In this document: in pieces, positions 34,451-45,200 of the stretch
How positions within the stretch are numbered: the stretch's first letter is position 1
How the letters are laid out: every line of letters begins with the position of its first letter
Notes under the pieces: model-generated
Told to the model about the DNA's origin: nothing
Seen by the model: the letters and a program-made list of their open reading frames with translations, nothing else
Databases searched by the model: none
Assembly (NCBI GenBank): GCA_013398015.1
Contig: VZRR01011628.1
Coordinates: 523,744-587,743, forward strand
Source of the DNA: Oreocharis arfaki
Lineage: Eukaryota > Chordata > Aves > Passeriformes > Paramythiidae
DNA: 64,000 nucleotides
Direction: 5' to 3'
Made by a program: the position numbers and the translations under genes

Positions 34451-37400
34451 CTTGCAGCCCCGTTTTTATTTTGAGAGATAAGAAGGCTTTGAGAGATGCA
34501 AATAAAAAATAAATTGCTGTGCATTTTAAGCCAGCAACACAGATCTAAGTTCAGTGAAGTTATACTGAAGTATTATCACTTCAGGAGTTAGAACAACAGC
34601 TGCTTGAAGTGATGCAATCTCAACTTGCAGTGATGCTTAAGGGACTAGAAGATTCTGTTAACTTGTTTTAGTTGTATTTTCTTCTTTTTCTTTGTGTCAA
34701 TTTTTAACATAGAAATGCAAGGCTTTTCTATTTAGAAATCTTGTGAAATCAAACAAAACATGCTGATTCATTTTCTTGGAATGAATCCTTATGCCTTTAT
34801 CTAAGAAGGCAGATTTTGTTCAACTGACATGAAAAACAAAGCCAGGTTTCAGAATGTCACTGGGTTACCTTTGATTCTCCATTCTCCAAAATGTCAGGCA
34901 CTTCTTCTTCTTCTTTAGGGTCACAAGAGAACTTTTGAGTCAATTTAGAGACATTCAGACCACACATTTGTGTGCTATACGAAAAGTCTGCAGCAGTTAT
35001 TTACCCACCAGGAACTTCCTTGACTGTTCTTCAGGAGTCATGTTCTTTATGATCTATGACCATAGAGATTAAAGTATCCGAAGACCTGATGGCCTGTAAC
35101 AAGCACTTTTATAATGGCTTGGTCCTCAGGCTTTCTTTTTCTTTTTTTTTTTTTCCCCCCCAGGAAGAACCATGAGTAAATCAGCCAGTTTTAACTGACT
35201 GGCAATTTCCTACTAATTGTGTGGTCCATTCTACATATATTTTAAATGGAAATAGATTTTCTGCTGATGATGGCCATCAATCATTCCTGCAAGGAAATGC
35301 ATTTAGATTTAGAAAGTGAAACCTACCTTTGTAAACTTTAGGAAGGTATTGACTCACACCAGCCACCTAAAATTTATCTACTTATTCCCAACATGATCCT
35401 GCAGCTGTGTCTACACCAGAGGAGTACCTGGTCCACCAGTTTTGCTTTCCGAGCAAAAGAAGATTGAGGATTTTATTTCACAGTTTCCTTCCTCGAGATC
35501 CCAAGGTTATTAATATGTATGGATATTTAAAGGCAATTAGTTGTTTGCACTAACCACAGGGAATTTCTATCACTGTCCATTTTTGCTTGGTAGGCTGTTA
35601 TTTTGATCACACAAACAAGCAGAGCTGAGAGAAAGTACAATAAAGGGGTAAGAAGTGAGGGTGAGGTTTTCATTTTAATTGAAAGCAAACTAGAAGGACT
35701 CCAAAGGCTCTGAAACCAGCAGACTCTGAATGAATTAAAGGGTAAATGAACAAATGAAAAAAGGTGAAAACAATCCCTTTTGATAGAGAAAAATTATCTT
35801 TTTCAGAGAATATACTTTTAACTTTGGACACAGAAAATAAGGCAGTGATGGGGAATATCTCTGACATATGATAACACTTGTGAACATAGGAGATTATTTC
35901 TTCTCTGGTTCTCCAGAATGTGGATGAAATATTCTGGAACACTGAATGGTTGCATGTAACAAACTCACCAAGTAAATCTTATATATATTAAATACAGTAC
36001 TGCAGAAAGACAATAAAAAAATGTTCTGAAACCCAATCAATAAGGATGAAGCTCAGTTGTGAGAAATAGACAACATATCAACAAAGAGAACAACAGTTTG
36101 CTCCTGGAGGGTTTCGTCCCATGGTTCAAGGAGGTTTTTGTACTTCAATAATTCTATCCCTCTCCCAGTTCTTGTCTTTGGGATCATTTACTATGGTCTC
36201 CTTCCAGGATGCTGGGCTACACTGGCTAATTCAACAGTCCCAAAAAGCATTCTTTGACACCAGAACTCAGCCATAGTGAGAAATTGCTACAGTGGTCTCT
36301 TCAAAAAAGGGAACAAACCTTTTAACGCTCTCCCAAGGAATTCCTGACCATAGCACCAGCAATCCAAAAGCATTTCAAAAACAGATGCCTCGTTTTTGAA
36401 GTGTAAGAGGCTTTTAATTAGCTTGGATATGACATTCCGTGACAGTCTTCCTGTCAAATATATTCCCAACCATGTATATCTTCCATGCACAAAGTGCAAG
36501 GCAATTAAATGTAAAGTAAAAAGCTCCATACATTAACAATGATGCAGGCACAACCAGGATGATCTAACTTTTAATGTGAGGGAGAATTTAGGATTGGAGC
36601 TTTCTGAGAATCTAAATTATCCTATGTTTAATTTACTGGAATAGATACAGCCATAGACACCTCCATGCTGGGCAGGTCCTCTCTGTATTTTATTCAAGCT
36701 TTCCAGGAAAACAAGACAAAGTTATCGTGTTCTTCCTGAAAATATTTCATCTAGTCCCTTACTAGAGTACAAACAGATCTGCACTTGCTTGAAAAAGAAG
36801 AGGCAAGATGAGACGGAGATTTCCACAACCATATTGGCAATTTTTTTAACTTTTCCAGAACTTTTGTACCCAGAAAAACATTTCTTGTTCTTTTTCTTTT
36901 TTTTCTTTTTTTTGACCAGACTACATTTCCGGGTAGAAGACAGATGTAGCCAAAGACAGGTGATTCTTATTAGAAATTCGTTATGCTAAAACAACTTGTT
37001 ACAGATATGCCTAGAAGAAATTTAGGAATTTGGTACATTGTGTTTGCATTTTGACCAGGTAGAATTTGCATTGTTCTTTTCAGTTCCTTTGCTCAATTAT
37101 CTTTTTTAACCTTTTTTTTTTAAAAGTGATCTGCATTGTTTGAAGAAACTTATTGGAAGTGAAGAAAGCACAAGATACCTGCATGGTCCTGTGATGTTGG
37201 GTAAGGGAAGAGGAAGTCTCTCACTCTAGTAGAGAGTCTCATCACAATGAATCCCAAGAGTTACAGAAATGGAAAACAGTTCTCATGTTTTATTTTTCCA
37301 TTAGCAGTCTCCAAATACGCACTCGAGACTGTAGAGCTGAAACTGCAACTGTGTATGTAAAAATACTCAAAGAATTAGTGGCATTGATTGCAGAGGGCAA

Positions 37401-37725
37401 TAAAGCTCCCAGATCAGTGTTTTAATGGGATTTTAACACGTAGACTAGCAATTTTCTTCAAATCATGGCAATTAATTTATAGCCTAGTTAAAGAAATGAC
37501 AATATCTGCATATCAACACATGGCTGTTTTGTTGTACACTTCACTCTTTCAAGGAAAATAATGCCTTTGTATGCTTTGTATTGCAGTTAAGAGCATTCTT
37601 GCAACTTTTTAGAGAATCTTACAACTGTAGATGACAAAGTACATTACGAAAAACAGCAACGTGCTTTCATCAACATATCTGCAACTATGACTATTTAAAA
37701 TGTAACATGGAGATATTTTTATTCG
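34451..37725. other. Unique AT-rich sequence
   Basis: No gene. A T/C homopolymer stretch at 35138-35162, a T-rich tract at 36889-36914 and a 9-bp inverted repeat at 36374-36400 are the only structural features I see. The minus-strand open frame 35670-35942 (90 codons) has no recognisable domain. Confidence 0.4.
36374..36400. repeat. 9-bp perfect inverted repeat
   Basis: Arms 36374-36382 (ttcaaaaac) and 36392-36400 (gtttttgaa) flank a 9-nt loop. AT-rich hairpins of this size are expected by chance in 64 kb. Confidence 0.5.
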
Positions 37726-37726
37726 T

Positions 37727-37785
37727 GGGATCATGGAATACTCAAGGTTAGATGTGACTTTTGGAGGTCATATTGTTTCACTTTT
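37727..37785 (-). mobile_element. Degraded CR1 3' tail, minus strand
   Basis: 'gggatcatggaatactcaag' followed by 'gttagatgtgacttttgg' and 'aggtcatattgt' follows the complement of the CR1 3' end in diverged form. It stops at a pyrimidine-rich stretch. Confidence 0.5.
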
Positions 37786-38035
37786 TTTTCTCCTCAGCTG
37801 TTCCACTGCATTGTTTCCTTCTACTTGTTTTTCTGTATCCTCATTTTTCAAATGGTCCTTCATCTCTCTCCTTCTTCCACCAATATTTCTTTTCTCCTGT
37901 CTTCCTTGATTTCCTGTCTAATCTTTCTACATCTTTTTCCTTCCTCAGAGCTATTTTTTTTTTTATTTTTGCTGTCTTTCACTCCTTTATTCTATACTGC
38001 TTCTCTGACTGTTTGGTCCCCTAATTGTCTCCTCT
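37780..38035 (+). repeat. Pyrimidine-rich low-complexity tract
   Basis: About 250 bp dominated by C and T, with CTTCC and TCTTT runs. It explains the Phe/Leu/Ser-rich overlapping open frames 37761-38024 and 37825-38043, which look membrane-like only because of base composition. Confidence 0.7.
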
Positions 38036-38354
38036 TCAAATAGTTTAAAGGGTCTGTAAGGCAGCAAGTAATTTTAATAATTGTGGCTCTCATAGAGGCT
38101 GGTAAAGGACAAATATTTTAAGCTAAATCTACATGTCCACTTCACAGTCCCACTTCCTTCACATACGCTGTGATCACAGTCACTGCATTCCTTTTTCTGT
38201 TCCACAGAAGATGTGAAGGAAGTTCAGGATTAATTGGATTATATAGCTAAAATCTCTATAAGACAACAAGAACTATTTGAATGGTGTCTCCAATCTGTCC
38301 TGCAGATTTACAAAGGGCTTGTATATACACAAAGAGTATCCATAATGGGACATA

Positions 38355-38505
38355 TTTGCCCAGAGAATTTGTGGATGCCCCAACCTCAGCTGTGTTCGAG
38401 CACAGGCTGAACAGGGCTTGGAGCAGCCTGGTCTAGTGGCAGTGGGGTTGGAAGAAGATGATATTTAAGATCCTTTCCAGCTCAAACAATTCTGTTCTTC
38501 TATGA
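38355..38505 (+). mobile_element. CR1 LINE 3' fragment, plus strand
   Basis: 'gttcgagcacaggctgaac' is followed by 'ggagcagcctggtctagtgg', 'agtggggttggaaga' and the tail 'ttctgttcttctatgatgac' at about 38490-38509. This is about 150 bp of the CR1 3' end. Confidence 0.88.
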
Positions 38506-38835
38506 TGACATGACATTTCAGATCCTTAAATGATTTCCCGTCTAATAGTAGCTCGTCCTCCAGAGGTTAGAATTATATCTAAATCAACAATAATTAATAG
38601 CCTTGGTTAGATGCCTCCATTATGGCAACATATTTTAGAATCTGTTGGTACTTTCATTTTCCACAGTGTACAGCAGCAAGCACTTCCTCAGTTCTCATTT
38701 AAAAAACTAGTTCTTTTGCTTTTAACCTTTGCCTGAAAATTTCTCTTGTTCTTGTATTCTGAGAAATAATGAATGATCACTTTCTACTCAGTTTTTCTGC
38801 ATTAATTAAGTAATGGAGCTCCATGCCACAGGATC

Positions 38836-39100
38836 TTGTCAAATCTGAATGTCTGTGTGGTTTCAATGGGAGACTGGACAAGGTCATTGAGGATAATTAC
38901 ATCTGTAGAACCCATCTCCAGATCAAAAAACCCTGAGCTGCAATTATTGCAGGCTCAGGAAGCAGTAAGAAAAATATCACATACACTAACCCTGATCTTA
39001 TACTCATTACTGGACATCTATTTTTGGCCAAAGACAGGATATTGTATTAGATGAGGCTTTTGTATGATACACTCTAGCTGATCTTACGTTCTTATCCGTG
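38836..39100 (+). mobile_element. Ancient CR1 (L3/reptilian type) remnant, plus strand
   Basis: 'ggacatctatttttggccaa' followed by 'agacaggatattgtattag' and 'atgaggcttttgtatgatac' parallels the 3' end of the old CR1 lineage found in turtles and crocodilians (scheme: ctattggccactg...agacaggatactgggctagatgg...tctgatcc). 'gatcttacgttcttatc' near 39083 fits the terminal 'gttcttatgttctta'. It is much more diverged than the bird-type CR1s in the window. The 72-codon frame within is incidental. Confidence 0.6.
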
Positions 39101-40473
39101 GTTTCATCTCTCTCTTCTCACTCTGCAAACACACAACTCAAGTTTCTGGCTAAGTTTTTGACAGGACATCATTTTGACATTCCCTTCTGTATTCAGAGAA
39201 AGCATCTTCCTGAGAAGAGCCTTGCATAAGCTTGCAAGAAGGGGGGAGTGTGCTAATTATCAAATGGCAATCTATGGGATCACCTGGCCTAATTGAGATA
39301 TACAGTCCTTTGTTAAGTGGGTCGGCCACGGGTCAAGGGAACAGGTGGTTGAGCACAATTTCATAACTGCCTGTTTAATATTTGGCTCTGAAATTTCCCT
39401 GAAGTTGTCGGGGAGGAGGGACAGGATCATTATCAAAGATTGTTTGGAGAGGCAGAATCTATACTGGTGGGGAAACTGCTAATTACCATGTAATCTTTCC
39501 AATTTGGGCAGCAATAAAATTTAAATAAGATTGGCAAGTAGCAGGATGGCTTTCAGAGGCCGCCCCCACCACTGTTCCTGTCCCCATAGCCTGACGCCAG
39601 ATGCAAAGCTTCAGTCTGGATGTTCTTCTACTGCTTCATAAATTATGACTGTTTAGTTGTGCATAATTACAAGGCACTGGATTGAATAGGATTAAGACTG
39701 AAATTGTCAGTTTTCTAAACACATTAGCAAATCTTGGTATTTGGATCAAAATGTGTAGCTATTTTTTCAATTTGCCAACAGTGCTGTCCGTTCCCAAAGT
39801 GTTTTGCATTGTGCTTTATAAAATATGTAAGATTTTTGAAAAGCCTCTAAGCTGGCCACTGAAAGCTCTTGGCAGCATGAATCATAAATGGCAGCATGCA
39901 ATAAGGACAGCACAGTTACAATTAGCCACTCCTTCAGCACCGAGCTGTTTCAAATTACTTTTTGTGCCCCTCACCATTCAAGCCCAGCTAAGTTGTTAAG
40001 TGTGTGCATGTGCAAATGAATGCAGCTATAAGATTTTCAAAAGATATGATGACCCATGTTTATTTATTTATCAATGAATTTTACTTTTAAATACAATAAG
40101 CCAAACTTAGCAACGACAGTGTCATGTTGGATTCTGTAATGTGGCAAGAACACACTATGCTGTGGGACTGGCACAAGAGTACTGAAGCCACATGTATAAA
40201 AACCATGCTCAAAGTCAAAACAGAAGAAAATATGCTTTTGTTTCCCCCCCAAGCAATATTGGAAATCCAACCATAAATTTATTTTCAGATTTCTTTGAAA
40301 TCTTTATTATTCAACTAAATACCTTGTCTATAATTTAATTTAGAAAGTGGTATTGCAACAATTTGTGATCTCATTTTTGGCTAAGATGTCTGTTTCTCTG
40401 TCTATGCTGAACTTCCACTTAGATGGCAGGAGGTGTATCATTAACTATCAAAATTCAAGCAGGAGAGAAAAAA
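39101..40473. other. Repeat-free block, possible conserved non-coding element
   Basis: 39230-39990 contains no recognisable mobile element. It mixes TAAT/ATTA cores, an E-box (caggtg near 39342), 'taatttatag'-like AT elements and a GC-rich island (39558-39590). The 105-codon frame 39682-39999 shows no domain and has no clear splice boundary. Confidence 0.4.
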
Positions 40474-40527
40474 CTTCCTTCCTTCCTTCCTTCCTTCCTT
40501 CCTTCCTTCCTTCCTTCCTTCCTTCCC
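40474..40527 (+). repeat. (CCTT)n microsatellite
   Basis: About 13 clean tandem CCTT units over 54 bp. It gives a run of Ser-Phe-Leu-Pro repeats in the open frame 40347-40583, which is therefore not evidence of a gene. Confidence 0.97.
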
Positions 40528-40660
40528 AGAAGGCAACAAGCCTTGCCCAAACTCTTAAACTTTCCTTACATTTTCAGTTTTAGTGCTGTAGTTTGAGCAT
40601 CGTATTTCTGCACTAACCTTGCACCAGTGACTCGCAGTGATGTGTTTATTCAGGTTTGGT

Positions 40661-40800
40661 TTCACAGAATCATAATGTCCTGAGTTGGAAGGAACTCACA
40701 AGGATCGTTGCTGTCCAGCTCCTGCATGATCCTGACAAGGATTCACAGGATAGCTGAATCAACAATCTCATTTGTATAGCCTTGAAAAACTCATGCTTTC
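40661..40800 (-). mobile_element. CR1 LINE 3' fragment, minus strand
   Basis: 'tcacagaatcataatgtcc' followed by 'tgagttggaaggaactcac', 'aaggatcgttgctgtccag' and 'ctcctgcatgatcctgac' is the complement of a CR1 3' end. This is the same subfamily style as the fragment at 63.1 kb. It fades by about 40800. Confidence 0.8.
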
Positions 40801-42114
40801 TTACAGGGGTCCCAATATATTCAGATTCTCAAATAACTGCTCCTGAGGAGCGACTCCATTTTTGTTTTCACCAAGAAGCTTCAGTGTTGTCACTAATTTG
40901 ATTCAAGGCATGATTTTATAGAAAACTTCTCAATCTATTGTAACAGCAGAAAAAGGGCTGATGCAGTTGGTATTCCATTAAGAGAGACATCCTGCTATGA
41001 GTCAGCAACAGAAAGAGCCAGGGCATTCATTAATGGAGTTGTCATGTTAAAGGATGATTATCTGCCAAATTTCTGGCAAGGCCAGGGAGGTCTTTTAAAA
41101 GAAAGTCACAGGACAGGTAGCCATTCATTTTCTCTGTGGTTTTAACGTGCTACGTGATTGGGTTCATCATTTGCAGTTTTGTCTTTTGAAACATCAAGTA
41201 CTAATCCTGCTCCCCTGCACTGTAAGAATGGGGGGAAAAATGAAATAAAAAGAAAACAAATACATAGGGAGAAAATAATTTTTTACAGTATCATGGACAA
41301 TAACATGGCTTTCACTGCTTCTGTTTTCAGTTAAAAATCTGATGGCAATTAAACTTGTACGAGAAATAAAGAAGACAAAATCAGTGGTGTTCTGTAAGAG
41401 TCCAGCTTTTTTAAAAAATGGAAATTATGTTGCAAATATATGAAACAGGATTTTAAAAGAAGACCAGTTTTTTTCAGTTCTGTTTCCCAGTGTCTATGAA
41501 GAACATATAGCTGACAAGGATCTTCTTTAACATAGTCCATCTAGCATGGATCTCACCTTTCAGAATGCGATCTCTAAAAACTCTCAAAAATGTGGAATAT
41601 ACAATCATGACATTTCTGTTATGCAAATATAATGCCAATAAATTTACATATCATGGATTTTTTGTCTAAAAAAAATAAGTACTTGTTGGTGTTATTATTA
41701 TCATCATCATCTTAACATTTTCTGAGGTTTATATCTATACACAATAAATAACAAAAGGCCAAGAGGAAGAAAAAATAAACTAACATAAAATTACTTTAAA
41801 CAACTCTTACTAAAAATAATATAATGAAACCAAACGGACATTTTGATTAAATGGATATCATTAATGCAGCATGTTATGATCTGAACTCATAGTTTAATTA
41901 TCTAATTAAGAGCAAATGAAAATCATTAAGGTCTGTGGAATGAAATAATTCATTTTAGGGGAGAAACAGAAGAAAAAAGCAGTCCCCTTAATTACAAACT
42001 GTCATCGGCATGTAGCACCTAGGAGTAAATCTTGCTGCAAGATGTCATGCCTGGCTATATTGTACAGCAGGTGGTGGATGAATCATACCAGCTTCATGAA
42101 GAATTGCCAAGGAA
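40801..42114. other. AT-rich unique sequence
   Basis: No gene recognised. A short (TTA/TCA)n patch lies at 41692-41712. 41850-42050 is a repeat-free, TAAT-rich segment. Confidence 0.4.
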
Positions 42115-42245
42115 AGGAGTGTCATTAACGAGTAGATCTCCGGACTGGGAGTAAGGTCTCGTGAGTCCTATAAACATTTCTCTTCCTGACATTTGGCAAA
42201 TCACTCAGCATCAGTTTGCTTAACTGTAAAATAATCATATGCCGT
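42115..42245 (+). mobile_element. MIR-type SINE, plus strand
   Basis: The order of landmarks fits MIR well: 'gactgggagtaaggtctcg' and 'gtgagtcctataaa' (A/B-box-adjacent region), then 'ctcttcctgacatttggc', 'aaatcactcagcatcagt' and 'ttgcttaactgtaaaataat' (the 'cctcagtttcctcatctgtaaaatgg' core). The 3' portion decays after 42245. MIR is an ancient amniote family, so old divergence is expected. Confidence 0.7.
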
Positions 42246-45200
42246 TTGAGACCTTGAAGACCTTATGTAGATTTGCCGGTCTGCCACTGGAAGAAGTTGC
42301 CAGATGAGGGCAAGAAACTTCCCTAAATTCACCTCGAAGGTTATGAAAGCAAAGAATGGGACCCATGCACTGTCATTCGCCCAGGTACCAGCATAATGCA
42401 GTCTGGGATCGTATTACATGGATGTGTGACACACCAAGGAGCTGCAGAGACAGCATTCAGGTCAGGCATAGTTTTGTTTGAGGCTTACCAATTCTTTAAA
42501 ATCTTTCAAATGTGCCTACAGAGTACGCTGAAAGAGAGGAGTTCCCTTATTAACTATGGAGCAAAAGATACTCTTTTTTATTTCTGTGGAAATAGATGTG
42601 CTGGAGGAAGGTGAAGTGGCCATATGTTAAGGTATGATTGGACTAATTTATCCCCTGAGAATGGCTGCTGGCTTTTTCCTGATTATGTTTGCAAGAAGCA
42701 GGCAGGCATTGACACAGATTTTGCCCATAAGTTCATTGATTAGGAAAGATGCCCAAACTTCATGGAGGCCTTAATGAGAAGGGCTGGGACATTAAATCAA
42801 TGCAATTCTTTTCACTTTTAAGGGTTCTGAAAAACAAATATGTTTCTTTTATTGATGGTTTATTTTGAGGGAGCAAATAAAAACAAGCCAATTATAAAGT
42901 TCAGTAACGTAGCGAGAACATTACTGTTCCTAAAGGCCTTGCAGCACAAGAGATAGGCCCTGGTTTCAAACAGTGAGGGATCTAGTTTCCGGTTATGAAT
43001 GTGACCTACATTTCTGAATCTTGAGATATAAGTGTCACCTACTATCTCCCATTATTCTGCACAAAAAGTTGGGATTTTGATGATGAACTACAACACATAA
43101 TGAAGAAACCCGCAGTGCAAGGAAATTTGGCCATATCTGCAAAGCCAAGGACCCCCAGAAAAGGGGGTTTGTGGTCATTCTCTGCTTTCTAGCTGCTCCT
43201 CAAACAATAGCTTAAAGATTACTTGTAAGCATATCATGCCAACGCCTGTAGAGGAATTCAGGGTAAACACAATACGTTCTGCAGGGGTGTCAAATAATGA
43301 ATATGAGGAAAAAAAAAAAAATTAAAACTTGATTCTGAAGATGATAGGTCTAATGAATGAAGATAAGAAACTGGAGAATAACTTTTTTAAATAACAGCTC
43401 AACAGGAGACCGCTGAAGTGAAAACAGCTGCTGGGACTATTACACAGAAAACAGCTTGAAACAGCTACAGATGCGTATATTTGTTACTAGGAAAGGATTT
43501 CATGTGTATGGAAAAGTCCATCCAGAGAACAGTTGTGGACAGATGTAGCCAAGGCAAAGCTGGATCTGCAGAGGGAATTGGAGAGTCTGGTTTGTTTCAG
43601 AAACTGAGACTTAAATAGCTAAAGTTTGTCTGAATTGTCCATTATCTGGACTGAATAATGAGCCATGGCTTTGGGGGCAGGGAATTTTCTGCCTGAGTAT
43701 CTGAAACCAGGTGTTGCTGATTTTTTCTGTGGCTAGTACCATCTGTTCTGTGCCCAACAGAACACTTCAGCCCAAACCATTTATTTTATGGCTGTGGTTG
43801 CAAAGGTGAGTGATGCCCTATGGAAGGCAATTGTAACATGGCACAGGGAAAGTATAGAGAACGGCTGCGGATGAATATTCAGACGGATCCGAAGTGAGGA
43901 GACCGATTACAAAAACACCAGATTATATTGCCCACTTTCTTTTGAAAGTGTGAAACCTCTGCAGTTAACTGGACCCTGCACTCTCAACATGCTACTGAGT
44001 TCTGTTGGTTGACTAGAGAGCTGGGAAATACAAATCGGGGAAGCTTGCGCCAGGTGTTTTCAGATGTTTGTGGGCTGCTGCTGATTCATCTTCAGGATGT
44101 ACCACCTGCCTGTGACAGTGGTTTGGAGCACAGGAAGGTAGAATGTACAGCACAGGGAGAGAGTGTTTTTTAATTTTTCATCTACTCCTTAACAGTTTCA
44201 TTCCTATTATTCTCTATCACTGGCAACATGGAACAAGAAGAGGTAATTTCTACACACTGAACACCTTTGCTTATATTCCGTTCATGGACATGAACAATTT
44301 CCCTGAATTTCTTGTGAGTTCCTTTAGTTTTCTTGTTTTGTTTTTTTTTTTTTCATTAGGCCACAGAAGCACCGACTGCAGCTTTCTGCACTGCAGTTTA
44401 CAGCTGTACCCAGCAGGAATGTTGTACAGCTGGTCCAGCATATAACATCCTAACTTTCCACTGCTGACAACCTCATTTTCTTATCCTCAATCAGGTTATC
44501 TACTCTACCTCCTCTTCAAACAAAACCAGCTGAAAAATTGGAACAAAGGGAGTCACTGTAAGCAACTAAATAAACAGAAATATATCCAAACATTGCCATT
44601 TTTGCCTTTTTTTTTTTTTCGTGGTAAGAAATGATTCATTAAAGCAGTCAAGCAAGCCTTCTCATAGCAGAGGTAAAGGTATTGCATCTAATTTACGGGT
44701 GGTGTAAAGTAAAGTCAGGAACTGACCGGTCAGATAAGGTAGCAAAGGAATCTGAAGACATGAAGGTAGAAGTACTGAATTTCCAAGGGTTTGGGGTTTT
44801 TTACTAGACACAGAGTTATCATATTTTCAGGCTCCCAGATTTGCAAAAGGGATCTTGAAGGTGTGGGTCTTCAGGGACCACAGCAGCACAAATTTAAACT
44901 GACATAAATAAGACTATAGCTGTCACTGTTTCTATCTACTCTGTTTTCAGTGAAGAGTTTGCAAATCTAGAAAACCTTCCAGAATCCAGCCTTCCTCACG
45001 CATATACAGAAGTTTAGGTTGAAAACTTTTTTGGGTTATTCTCTTCCAAGTCTTGAGGTGTCTCAAAGTCCCGATTGCATAGCAAGAATAGCATGAATTT
45101 CAAGAAATGTGATTTTTCTCTTACTGATCACATAATATATTTACGAATAAGCTATTGTGGCTTCAAGACTGTCTTTAAGCAACAGAAACAGGAGACTTTA

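Noticed and set aside
37761..38043. Hydrophobic, membrane-like open frames
   Set aside because: A pyrimidine-rich tract always translates to Phe/Leu/Ser, so the apparent membrane protein is a composition effect.
40474..40527. Possible CRISPR-like regular repeat
   Set aside because: It is a simple (CCTT)n microsatellite with no spacers.
43800..43815. Donor-like 'aaaggtgagtgatg' sequence
   Set aside because: A good 5' splice-site match, but there is no open exon upstream and such matches are common by chance.
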